Positions 1-5,478 of a stretch of 19,426 nt of DNA are shown here, one piece after another. The DNA comes from JAGORY01 sp964517585. Lineage in GTDB: Bacteria; Patescibacteriota; Gracilibacteria; Peribacterales; Peribacteraceae. A program made the position numbers and the translations under genes. Position 1 is the first letter of the stretch, and every line of letters starts with the position of its first letter. The notes under the pieces were generated by a model. It did no database searches, had not been told where the DNA came from, and saw only the letters and a list, made by a program, of their open reading frames with translations. The stretch lies in contig CAZFCB010000025.1 of NCBI GenBank assembly GCA_964517585.1, positions 1 through 19,426 on the forward strand, given 5' to 3'.

Positions 1-56
1 TGCCCAGCTCCATCCGACTGACTCAAAAGTGCACACGATGTATGTGACTCATACAA

Positions 57-111
57 ATATCGAATGTCGGATTGACTACATATTCGATATACTACATTCC
101 ATATTCGATAT
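57..111. repeat. Repeated ATTCGATAT motif upstream of the MBL nuclease gene
   Basis: The 12-mer CATATTCGATAT occurs at 79-90 and again at 100-111, exactly 21 bp (two helical turns) apart. A third, inverted copy of the core (ATATCGAAT) lies at 57-65. The block ends 9 bp before the ATG at 121 and contains a -10-like TATACT at 88-93, without a convincing -35 element. The helical phasing suggests an operator for a DNA-binding protein. No regulator is visible nearby and the function is inferred. Confidence 0.5.
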
Positions 112-120
112 TCGTTTCTT

Positions 121-1527
121 ATGGACATCAAACTCATTTCCCACGGAGCCGCCAGAGAAGTCACGGGTACGTGTCATGAACTTCGCATTGGTGACAAGTC
201 TATACTGCTTGATTGCGGTATGTTCCAAGGTCGCCGTAGTGAAGCTGCGGTCAAAAATGCAAGTTTTCTCTTTGAACCCAAAAAAGGAATAGACGCTCTC
301 GTGCTCTCGCATGCACACATGGATCACTCTGGCCGCATTCCTCTGCTCTACAAAAAAGGTTATTCCGGTCCCATTTTCAGTACGTATGCAACGCAAGACC
401 TGACAGAAGTTATGCTCCAAGACAGCGGCTACATTCAGGAAAAAGATGAAGAATTTCACCGTCGTCACCTCGCGAAATCGATGCTCCCATCAACAGGGCC
501 GCTCTACACGCAGAAAGATGCAAGCGAGTGCATGAAACTCTTTGTCGGCAAAAACTATCACGAGAGGTTTCAAGTCATTCCTGGCATTAGCTGCACATTT
601 ATGGATGCTGGCCACATTCTCGGTTCAGCGATGATGTTACTCGAGATAGAGAAGGACGGCAGGAAAATGCGCATCGGATTCAGCGGCGATGTCGGTCGTT
701 CTACGCTTCCCATTATTCGTGATCCAGAGAGCATGCCGCAGATTGACTATCTCATCTGCGAGAGCACGTACGGTGACCGTGAGCATGACAACATTCTGAC
801 CGCGAGAGAAAAACTTCGTGATGCGATCATCAAGACAGCAGCGCGTGGTGGCAAAGTACTCATCCCTGCTTTCTCACTGGAACGTACGCAAGAAATAGTC
901 TATGAACTTCATGTTCTGTGGGATGCAAAAGAGATTCCGGCAGTCCCGATCATTATTGATTCGCCACTTGCTTCTCGCGTGACGGATATTTTCCAAAAAC
1001 ATCCAGAATGCTACGACCAAGATATGTATGATCGTTTCCTCAGGAAAGCCCATAATCCTTTCCAGTTTTCACTCGTACGCTACACCGAGAGCGTGGATGA
1101 AAGTAAAGAGCTCAATGGCGCTCGCGGACCTATGGTCATCATGGCTGGATCTGGCATGTGCGAAGCAGGTCGTATACGTCATCACCTAAAAAACGAGCTC
1201 GAGGATCCAAGAAATACCGTGCTTGCCGTTGGCTACATGGCAGAAAACACACTTGGTCGGCGTCTCATTGATCCTGAATATAAAGACGTGAAAATTTTCG
1301 ATGAAGTAATCCGCAAGAAGGCCGAGATTCAGTACATCAATGCGTACTCAGGTCACGCCGACAAACATGATCTCGATAAGCTTATTCAGGCTACTCCAGG
1401 CCTCAAGGGGCTCTACCTCGTCCACGGTGAAGAACGTGGTATGTTTGCGCTCGCTGAGCGCACAGCCGCTGCAATGAAGGTTCACGTTGAAATGCCAGAA
1501 AGAGGGAAGGAGTATGTATTGGCGTAA
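121..1527 (+). CDS. MBL-fold beta-CASP RNA exonuclease/endonuclease
   Basis: 468 aa cytosolic metallo-beta-lactamase fold protein of the CPSF73/YsnF-like beta-CASP RNA nuclease family, expected to cut or trim RNA with two zinc ions. Visible signatures in order: HAHMDH zinc motif at residues 64-69, AGHILGSA with H165, FSGD with D190, beta-CASP motif A around E214 (ESTYGD), GSGMCEAGR at 343-351, motif B H412 (YSGHAD) and motif C H435 (LVHGE). All catalytic motifs are present and length is normal for the family. The ATG at 121 directly precedes a typical family N-terminus; no Shine-Dalgarno is seen, only TTCGTTTCTT. It is monocistronic or first in its unit. It is more like the MBL/CPSF-type family (COG1236) than RNase J, which is longer. 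Substrate is unknown. Confidence 0.93.
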   Translation: MDIKLISHGAAREVTGTCHELRIGDKSILLDCGMFQGRRSEAAVKNASFLFEPKKGIDALVLSHAHMDHSGRIPLLYKKGYSGPIFSTYATQDLTEVMLQDSGYIQEKDEEFHRRHLAKSMLPSTGPLYTQKDASECMKLFVGKNYHERFQVIPGISCTFMDAGHILGSAMMLLEIEKDGRKMRIGFSGDVGRSTLPIIRDPESMPQIDYLICESTYGDREHDNILTAREKLRDAIIKTAARGGKVLIPAFSLERTQEIVYELHVLWDAKEIPAVPIIIDSPLASRVTDIFQKHPECYDQDMYDRFLRKAHNPFQFSLVRYTESVDESKELNGARGPMVIMAGSGMCEAGRIRHHLKNELEDPRNTVLAVGYMAENTLGRRLIDPEYKDVKIFDEVIRKKAEIQYINAYSGHADKHDLDKLIQATPGLKGLYLVHGEERGMFALAERTAAAMKVHVEMPERGKEYVLA

Positions 1528-1529
1528 CA

Positions 1530-1569
1530 GTCATGGTTCGAGACGTCCTTCGGGACTCCTTACCATGAC
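1530..1569. repeat. UUCG-capped hairpin after the MBL nuclease gene
   Basis: Outer stem GTCATGG (1530-1536) pairs with CCATGAC (1563-1569); an inner stem GTCC (1545-1548), TTCG loop, GGAC (1553-1556) caps it. It starts 3 nt after the MBL stop. No U-run follows, so it is not a clear intrinsic terminator. From memory, the TTCGAGACG...CTCC layout resembles a palindrome scattered through intergenic regions of many unrelated bacteria; no search was possible. Confidence 0.6.
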
Positions 1570-1726
1570 AATTACAGATCCCAAGCATCGGAAGCGCTTA
1601 AAGGAGCTTTGTAGATTCCGTGAAATGCTCTGCGCTTCTTTTACATCCGTAGCTGCGACGCCGCGTCGCAGACAAGCACCTATGATTCCGGGACGCGGCG
1701 TCTCGGCTGCGGGAAAAGAGCCATGA
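1565..1726 (+). CDS. Possible small basic protein (53 aa), unrecognised
   Basis: A short ORF with ATG at 1565, preceded by the pyrimidine-rich ACTCCTTACC that resembles other starts in this window. The product is basic (DPKHRKRLKEL near the N-terminus, PRRRQ mid-way) and matches no family I know. A longer in-frame version from 1487 would overlap the MBL gene and is less likely. The ORF runs through two GC-rich hairpins, so it may be chance. Low confidence. Confidence 0.25.
   Translation: MTITDPKHRKRLKELCRFREMLCASFTSVAATPRRRQAPMIPGRGVSAAGKEP
1653..1703. repeat. GC-rich hairpin and its inverted echo
   Basis: CTGCGACG (1653-1660), CCG loop, CGTCGCAG (1664-1671) forms a perfect 8-bp stem. The core GACGCCGCGTC is repeated in inverted sense about 30 bp downstream as GACGCGGCGTC. 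The rest of 1570-1763 shows no recognisable gene beyond the weak 53-aa ORF. Confidence 0.5.
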
Positions 1727-1763
1727 ACTCCGTTGATACCCCGTCAGTTTGCTGCGCGGAACA

Positions 1764-2084
1764 TCATTTTGTTGTTGATCTTCTTTGGATAGCTCGTTGC
1801 ATGTTTGATGCTTCAATACCTTGATCTCGACAAGCTAGTGTAGCTTCAATAGCAGCTCGACATATTTCTTCGCAATACTGTTGTACGACCCTAGCTCTCA
1901 AACCAGTATTTTTTTTCAATCCCTCCATAGTGTGCTCTAATTCGAGACGTAATAGACTTCTGCTTGGGAGCATCTCAATGTGTTGCTGGGCGCCTTCGAG
2001 TGTATTTTTCGGTACTGGCATAGGGTCTGTCTGATGAAATATCGGTGACTTATTTTCTATGCTTTTAGAAAACAACGCAAGCAC
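1764..2084 (-). CDS. Hypothetical small protein, coupled to the HD gene
   Basis: Up to 106 aa, starting at GTG (2084) which overlaps the TAG stop of the upstream HD-domain gene (TAGTG), an arrangement typical of translational coupling. An internal ATG at 2021 (MPVPKNTLEG...) would give an 85-aa product. The sequence is soluble and mostly helix-forming, with a Cys/Ala-rich stretch (CEEICRAAIEATLAC) and a basic C-terminus (RAIQRRSTTK). I recognise no domain. Whether it is translated at all rests only on the overlap and on its open frame. Confidence 0.4.
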   Translation of the reverse strand: MLALFSKSIENKSPIFHQTDPMPVPKNTLEGAQQHIEMLPSRSLLRLELEHTMEGLKKNTGLRARVVQQYCEEICRAAIEATLACRDQGIEASNMQRAIQRRSTTK

Positions 2085-2701
2085 TACAGTCCAAGCTCAC
2101 CGGCTACTCCTTTCATCGCATCCAGAGTGATACCGATCATTTCAGCCAAAGGTATACCGAGCAGCGTTTCACATTCTTTGATCTGTTCCCGACTTACTTG
2201 TGCAGCGAAGCCTTTGTCCTTCAGCTTCTTTGTCACGCTGGATACTTCCACATCGGCAATCTTTTTACTTGGCCGTACGTACGTCACTGCGATGATGAAA
2301 CCCGTGAGTTCATCCACGCAGTACAAACATTTCCGAAGCTGCGTATTCAGCGGATATTCTGCGCCGTATTTGTGAGCGTAGTGCGCGCGGATATCTGCGA
2401 GCAATTCTTGCGGTGCTTTGATCGTCGCAAGCATCTGTTCCAATGTACTACCACAGTGTTTTTCGGCATCCTTCTCAAGAGAATCCCAATCTAGGTCATG
2501 GAGCATCCCTGCAACTTTCCACGTTGCCGGATCACCACCAAATTTTTTGGCGAGTGCTTCCATAGCAGCTCCGGTTGCGATGAGATGAGCCTTGGTTTGT
2601 ACTGCGTGCGTTTCGATGAGTCCATGTGCAGCCGGCAGTAGGTGACCGTAGTCGGCGTGTTGGAGGAGGTGGGCAGTAGAGGATGGGAGAGAAGATTGCA
2701 T
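2084..2701 (-). CDS. HD-domain metal-dependent phosphohydrolase
   Basis: About 205 aa from the ATG at 2701. HD-superfamily residues are visible (numbering from the ATG): H39 in KAHLIATG, the HD pair at 68-69 in GMLHDLDWD, H82 in KHCG, the HYAH motif near 107-110 and D130 in CVDELTG. The family uses metal ions to hydrolyse phosphate mono- or diesters, often of nucleotides; the substrate here cannot be read. The ATG at 2701 is chosen over the in-frame ATG at 2719 because it follows TTCTTCTTCC, matching other starts here. The gene begins about 39 nt downstream of the 3' end of the tRNA-like element on the same strand, so that element may lie in its leader. A small ORF overlaps its stop. Confidence 0.8.
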   Translation of the reverse strand: MQSSLPSSTAHLLQHADYGHLLPAAHGLIETHAVQTKAHLIATGAAMEALAKKFGGDPATWKVAGMLHDLDWDSLEKDAEKHCGSTLEQMLATIKAPQELLADIRAHYAHKYGAEYPLNTQLRKCLYCVDELTGFIIAVTYVRPSKKIADVEVSSVTKKLKDKGFAAQVSREQIKECETLLGIPLAEMIGITLDAMKGVAGELGL

Positions 2702-2739
2702 GGAAGAAGAATAACACATTTTTCATAACGCTCTGAAAC

Positions 2740-2810
2740 TGGTGGAGGTAGCGGGATTCGAACCCGCCACTCGTCGGTTGGTAATCCGTGGGTGACACCA
2801 AGCTACCCCC
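2740..2810 (-). tRNA. tRNA-like element, noncanonical or degenerate; isotype undetermined
   Basis: 71 nt including an encoded CCA. Seen: a 7-bp acceptor stem (GGGGGTA with TACCTCC, one G-U), discriminator A, encoded 3' CCA, and a perfect T-arm (GCGGG, loop TTCGAAT, CCCGC). The rest is abnormal: only 36 nt lie between acceptor and T-arm, position 8 is G instead of U, and no D-arm plus 7-nt anticodon loop can be drawn. Instead TTGGT (2801-2797) and ACCAA (2782-2778) form one hairpin with a 14-nt loop. It may be a decayed tRNA, an unusual tRNA, or a tRNA mimic in the leader of the HD gene. The internal segment is complementary to the 5' end of the adjacent predicted small RNA. A tmRNA was considered and rejected. 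Confidence 0.5.
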
Positions 2811-2816
2811 AACAGC

Positions 2817-2832
2817 GTGTACAATCGTACAC
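2817..2832. promoter_or_regulatory. GTGTAC-N4-GTACAC inverted repeat between tRNA-like and small RNA genes
   Basis: Perfect 6-bp arms GTGTAC (2817-2822) and GTACAC (2827-2832), with a further GTGTAC at 2870-2875 between the -10 box and predicted start of the small RNA. It sits between the 5' end of the minus-strand tRNA-like element and the plus-strand promoter, so it could be a dimeric operator affecting both. Inferred from symmetry only. Confidence 0.45.
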
Positions 2833-2840
2833 CCATTTCT

Positions 2841-2869
2841 TTGACAAACACAAGAGCAACAGATATACT
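2841..2869 (+). promoter_or_regulatory. Consensus sigma70-type promoter of a small RNA
   Basis: TTGACA at 2841-2846, a 17-nt spacer, and TATACT at 2864-2869. This is the best promoter match I found in the window. The predicted start is near 2876, with no ORF downstream before the terminator at 2925-2949. Confidence 0.8.
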
Positions 2870-2875
2870 GTGTAC

Positions 2876-2950
2876 GTTGGTAATCCGTGAGTGCCCGGAA
2901 GAGATTCCGGATCCGCTCTCCTTTAAACCTCGCCTCGTGCGAGGTTTTTA
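2876..2950 (+). ncRNA. Predicted small regulatory RNA of about 75 nt
   Basis: The unit is bounded by a consensus promoter (2841-2869) and an intrinsic terminator (2925-2949) and has no room for a protein. From 5' to 3': an apparently unpaired 18-nt segment (2876-2893, GTTGGTAATCCGTGAGTG), a hairpin CCGGAA-GAGA-TTCCGG (2895-2910) capped by a GNRA loop, a pyrimidine-rich linker, and the terminator. The 5' segment is a copy (17 of 18) of the plus strand at 2777-2794, so the RNA is complementary to the middle of the tRNA-like transcript encoded on the other strand. It resembles no Rfam family I recognise. It runs convergently into the DUF2000 gene. The role as an antisense partner is inference. 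Confidence 0.6.
2925..2949 (+). terminator. Intrinsic terminator, shared by the small RNA and the DUF2000 gene end
   Basis: Perfect 9-bp stem AAACCTCGC (2925-2933), loop CTCGT, GCGAGGTTT (2939-2947), continuing in T residues on the plus strand. On the minus strand the hairpin follows directly after the DUF2000 stop codon (2948-2950), where the downstream U-run is short (GGTTT, then AAAGG), so it is strongest in the plus direction. Confidence 0.8.
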
Positions 2951-3373
2951 TGAGTATAGAGAAAATTTCTTCGTGAGCTCTTTCAGCTCATCCGCCGAAC
3001 CAAAGAGACAGATGCCAAAATACTCGAGCTCTTCTTCTCTCGCATTTATTGTTGCATCTTGCTGTGCCTGTGATGTTCCGATCGTCATCGTACTTGTAAA
3101 ATCTGTGCATGGAATACCGCGCTTAATTGCTTCCGTACGAACGGTGCGAATCTTATTTGAGTTATCTGCTTTAAGAACGATAAACGGAAAATGTGAGATT
3201 TTCGGATGGACGCTGCCAGAGCCGTCTGTGTATTGCAGAAAACAGAGATCGTCAGACTCTCCCGCGAGTGCACTTAAACCAGCAGTCATGTGACCCATCG
3301 CATTCATCAGCTTTCCAGGCTCGATCTTTTTATTCAGAATGGCGATGAAACGCTTGGATGATTCATCGGGCAA
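2948..3373 (-). CDS. DUF2000 family protein
   Basis: 141 aa. The pattern RFIAILNKKIEPGKLMNAMGHMTAG, an F/Y-x-D-G-S-G turn, SHFPFIVLKA, a basic helix (RTVRTEAIKRG), an FTSTMTIGTS segment and a C-terminal GICLFGSADELKELTKKFSL matches DUF2000, a peptidyl-tRNA-hydrolase-II-like fold of unknown function. Its start is uncertain: the frame begins with TTG at 3373, next to a small hairpin (AGCTCT at 3373-3378, AGAGCT at 3383-3388), and it stays open upstream into the assembly gap. No in-frame ATG lies before the conserved region. It follows lysS on the same strand, probably in one transcript, and its stop abuts the terminator at 2925-2947. Confidence 0.75.
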   Translation of the reverse strand: MPDESSKRFIAILNKKIEPGKLMNAMGHMTAGLSALAGESDDLCFLQYTDGSGSVHPKISHFPFIVLKADNSNKIRTVRTEAIKRGIPCTDFTSTMTIGTSQAQQDATINAREEELEYFGICLFGSADELKELTKKFSLYS

Positions 3374-5025
3374 GCTCTCCGAAGAGCTGGGAGCGGGTAG
3401 CGGGTAGCNNNNNNNNNNNNNNNNNNNNNNNNNNNNNNNNNNNNNNNNNNNNNNNNNNNNNNNNNNNNNNNNNNNNNNNNNNNNNNNNNNNNNNNNNNNN
3501 NNNNNNNNAGCGGGTAGCGGGTAGCTTCGTTATTGTTACTACTCGCTACTTTCTCCCCGCTACCTGCTCGTTCCGGTTTCATCATCGGAAATAGCACCAC
3601 ATCTCTCAGGTTCTCCTGTGCGGTCAAAAGTGCAACAATTCTATCAATCCCCATTCCCCAGCCGGAGCACGGCGGACAGCCGTATTCCAACGCTTCCACG
3701 AATTCATCATCTGTACCGTGTGCGTCCGCATCTCCCCCTGCTTTTGCTGCCGACTGCGCAATGAAACGCTGAGCTTGATCGACAGGATCAATAAGTTCGG
3801 AGTACGCATTCACGATTTCCCAGCCACCGACGACGAGCTGGAATCTGTCCGTGATATCCGGATTTTCATCGTTCCTTCGAGCGAGTGGCGAGAGATCAAG
3901 AGGGTGCTTGGTGATGAAGACCGGTGAGACGATCTTTGGGCGACTGACTTTCTTGTAGAGCTGATCGATCAAGTTGCCACGGCCGAGCTTACTGATATCG
4001 ACATCGATCTGGATACCTTTCGCTTTCATGGCTTCCCGAAGCGCATCCGCAGTCTTCGTTTCATCATAATCAATGCCGCAATCTTTCAAAATCACATCAC
4101 GCATACTCAGTCTTGGCCAGTTGCCACCGAATTCCACTTCGATGAGTTTTCCATCACGATCTGGGATGTTTACTTTCGTGGTGCCGAGTGTTTTTGTCAG
4201 CAATGTCGAAAGCATTTCTTCCGTGAAACGCATGTTGTCTTCGTAGTCCCAGTAACTTGCGTAGTGCTCGCACATCGTAAATTCTTGGAGGTGCGACGGA
4301 TCCATCCCTTCGTTACGGAACACAGGCCCGAGTGCAAACGTTCGATCAAAGCCTCCGACGAGGCATTCTTTCTGGTGTGTTTCGAGTGCGATGCGCAAAT
4401 ATACGTCCAAATCCAGAGCGTTGTGATGTGTCGTAAATGGTGTTGCAAGTGCTCCAGAGGCAGAATTTACAAGAACCGGAAGATCGACTTCTGTAAATCC
4501 ATGGCTCCAATAAAATTCGCGCATCGCCTTGATGAAGGCAGAGCGGAACATGAACCGGTCGAAGGTTTCGCGGTTACTCATCGTATCGAGGTATCTCTTC
4601 CGGTAGAGAGTTTCCCGATCAGAAACTCCATGCCATTTTTCCGGTGGCTGACGGAGTGTCTTCGTGAGCATGGCCCATTCTTTCACATTGATCGTTGGTT
4701 CCCCTTTTTGTGTCGTGAAACGTTCACCCGAAATTCCAACGATGTCACCGAGGTCGATCATTTTGAGGAGTAGTTTGTATTCTTCTTTTCCAAGGTTCTC
4801 TTCTCGGAAAGCAATTTGCAGTCTGCCCGTGTGATCTTGCAACTGCGCAAACGTCAGCTTCCCCATGTCTCGAAAAAGCATGATACGACCTGCAACCGTC
4901 ACTGCGGTACCTTCTCCTGCATCATGCGCTGCTTTCAGCGTATGTGATCGAGCGAAATGCGCAGCATAGGGCAGCCGTTTCAGTGTGCGCAGTTTCTCTG
5001 CTTTGGCGTGGCGAGTGTCATCCAT
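3334..5025 (-). CDS. lysS: Lysyl-tRNA synthetase, class II
   Basis: Charges tRNA-Lys with lysine. From the ATG at 5025: N-terminal OB-fold anticodon-binding domain (about residues 42-120, with QLQDHTGRLQIAF), class II core from about 135, motif 1 around RSAFIKAMREFYWSHGFTEVDLP, motif 2 with FRNEG at 236-240, and motif 3 GWGMGIDRIVALL at 455-467. The normal family end FPMMKPE falls at 479-485 (about 3571), so the enzyme is complete. Beyond it the frame runs through the heptamer palindrome and gap (ATRYP repeats); the stop at 3334 depends on an unknown gap length. A frame extending up to 5220 would add a low-complexity Ser/Phe/Leu leader translated from nonamer repeats; I reject it, because the ATG at 5025 precedes the conserved N-terminus and follows CGTACTCT. 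Divergent from rplC. Confidence 0.9.
   Translation of the reverse strand: MDDTRHAKAEKLRTLKRLPYAAHFARSHTLKAAHDAGEGTAVTVAGRIMLFRDMGKLTFAQLQDHTGRLQIAFREENLGKEEYKLLLKMIDLGDIVGISGERFTTQKGEPTINVKEWAMLTKTLRQPPEKWHGVSDRETLYRKRYLDTMSNRETFDRFMFRSAFIKAMREFYWSHGFTEVDLPVLVNSASGALATPFTTHHNALDLDVYLRIALETHQKECLVGGFDRTFALGPVFRNEGMDPSHLQEFTMCEHYASYWDYEDNMRFTEEMLSTLLTKTLGTTKVNIPDRDGKLIEVEFGGNWPRLSMRDVILKDCGIDYDETKTADALREAMKAKGIQIDVDISKLGRGNLIDQLYKKVSRPKIVSPVFITKHPLDLSPLARRNDENPDITDRFQLVVGGWEIVNAYSELIDPVDQAQRFIAQSAAKAGGDADAHGTDDEFVEALEYGCPPCSGWGMGIDRIVALLTAQENLRDVVLFPMMKPERAGSGEKVASSNNNEATRYPXXXXXXXXXXXXXXXXXXXXXXXXXXXXXXXXXXATRYPLPALRRACPMNHPSVSSPF
3395..3572. repeat. Heptanucleotide palindrome at the lysS 3' end, containing the gap
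   Basis: Plus-strand units GGGTAGC at 3395-3401 and 3402-3408, then the N run, then the same unit at 3512-3518 and 3519-3525. After a short loop an inverse arm follows in exact 7-nt phase: ACTACTC (3538-3544), GCTACTT, a degenerate unit, GCTACCT (3559-3565), GCTCGTT (to 3572). The assembly broke inside the array, so the true copy number is unknown. On the minus strand three units (21 nt) read as seven codons without stop, giving the peptide ATRYPLP in repeat, so the lysS frame passes through it. Confidence 0.85.
3409..3508. other. Assembly gap of exactly 100 N
   Basis: One hundred N, a conventional placeholder length, flanked on both sides by the same GGGTAGC heptamer. The real length and reading frame across it are unknown, which leaves the lysS C-terminus and the DUF2000 start undefined. 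Confidence 0.98.
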
Positions 5026-5081
5026 AGAGTACGGTGATTGTGCCAGAGAAGTACGAAGTGACGAAGTTGAAAAGTGAAGAG

Positions 5082-5175
5082 AGGACAAAAGGTAGGAAGG
5101 ACAGGGAACGAAGGCAGAAAGGGAAGAAAGGGCAGAAAGGACAGAAAAGAAAGAAAAGGCAGAAAAGGCAGGAAG
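5082..5175. repeat. Purine-rich nonamer tandem repeat upstream of lysS
   Basis: Seven units in exact 9-nt phase from 5113 to 5175, typified by GGCAGAAAG (5113-5121, 5131-5139) and GGCAGAAAA (5158-5166), with two or three more units at 5082-5108 offset by 4 nt. On the minus strand this is an all-pyrimidine leader running toward the lysS start at 5025, about 57 nt beyond the block. Confidence 0.85.
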
Positions 5176-5217
5176 AAGTGAAGAGTAAAAAATGGAGAGC
5201 GCAATTCTTTGCGCATC

Positions 5218-5245
5218 CAAATATTCCCCGTAGCAGGGACGTCAA
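5218..5245 (-). promoter_or_regulatory. Candidate lysS promoter
   Basis: On the minus strand TTGACG (5245-5240), a 16-nt spacer and TATTTG (5223-5218). The -35 fits well, the -10 only partly. The -35 lies inside the hairpin CAGGGAC-GTCAAA-GTCCCTG. The transcript would begin with the polypyrimidine repeat. Confidence 0.3.
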
Positions 5246-5284
5246 AGTCCCTGTTTGTAGAGACGCAAAATTTTGCGTCTCTAC
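5234..5284. repeat. Two adjacent palindromes between lysS and rplC
   Basis: CAGGGAC (5234-5240), a 6-nt loop, GTCCCTG (5247-5253) is followed by a perfect 28-bp palindrome at 5257-5284 centred on AAAATTTT, with arms GTAGAGACGC and GCGTCTCTAC. From memory, GTAGAGACGC-type palindromes are dispersed in several bacterial lineages, notably cyanobacteria; this was not checked. No transposase is nearby. Confidence 0.8.
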
Positions 5285-5334
5285 TTTCGCACGTATGACA
5301 TTTCGTCACGTACGTACTTTCTCTCTCATCTTGC

Positions 5335-5363
5335 TTGACCCACCTTCTTTCAGTCTGTAGATT
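5335..5363 (+). promoter_or_regulatory. Promoter of the ribosomal protein cluster
   Basis: TTGACC at 5335-5340, a 17-nt spacer, TAGATT at 5358-5363. The predicted start near 5370 gives an untranslated leader of about 110 nt before rplC. It is the only strong promoter-like pair I see upstream of rplC. Confidence 0.6.
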
Positions 5364-5401
5364 GCTCCGGCTTCGTCACAGTGACGTGCGCTTACGTTCT
5401 G

Positions 5402-5454
5402 ATCCGCCCCCATTCGACTCGACCCTTTCAGGGTCTAGCTCAGGGTAAGCGGAT
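5402..5454 (+). promoter_or_regulatory. Structured leader of the rplC operon
   Basis: Outer arms ATCCGC (5402-5407) and GCGGAT (5449-5454) enclose a CCCC/GGG pairing and an inner hairpin GACCCT (5421-5426), TTC, AGGGTC (5430-5435). It ends 24 nt before the rplC ATG and could be an autoregulatory site, since S10 leaders in other bacteria bind L4. The CTCAGGGTAAGCGGATGACAGG tail also resembles widely dispersed intergenic repeats. The function is inference. Confidence 0.5.
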
Positions 5455-5478
5455 GACAGGGAACCTCCAAGCACTCTT

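Larger units (their letters stand above)
2777..2893 (+). repeat. 18-bp direct repeat linking the tRNA-like element and the small RNA
   Basis: GTTGGTAATCCGTGGGTG at 2777-2794 and GTTGGTAATCCGTGAGTG at 2876-2893 differ at one position and lie 99 bp apart. The first copy is inside the tRNA-like element (opposite sense); the second begins at the predicted start of the small RNA. Similarity stops abruptly on both sides. Confidence 0.85.

Noticed and set aside
2740..2950. tmRNA (ssrA) gene
   Set aside because: The 3' end looks tmRNA-like, but the matching acceptor strand is only 71 nt away, there is no GGATTCGAC-type 5' segment and no tag reading frame.
3395..3525. CRISPR array at the N gap
   Set aside because: Units are 7 nt with no spacers, and no cas genes are present.
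4264..4773. 169-aa plus-strand ORF opposite lysS
   Set aside because: Shadow of lysS; composition mirrors the class II synthetase core in reverse.
5026..5220. N-terminal extension of lysS by 65 residues
   Set aside because: It translates the nonamer repeat into a low-complexity Ser/Phe/Leu string with no family support; the ATG at 5025 fits the LysRS N-terminus and the local start context.
5234..5284. Insertion sequence or integrase attachment site at the palindromes
   Set aside because: No transposase or integrase gene and no flanking target duplications are visible.
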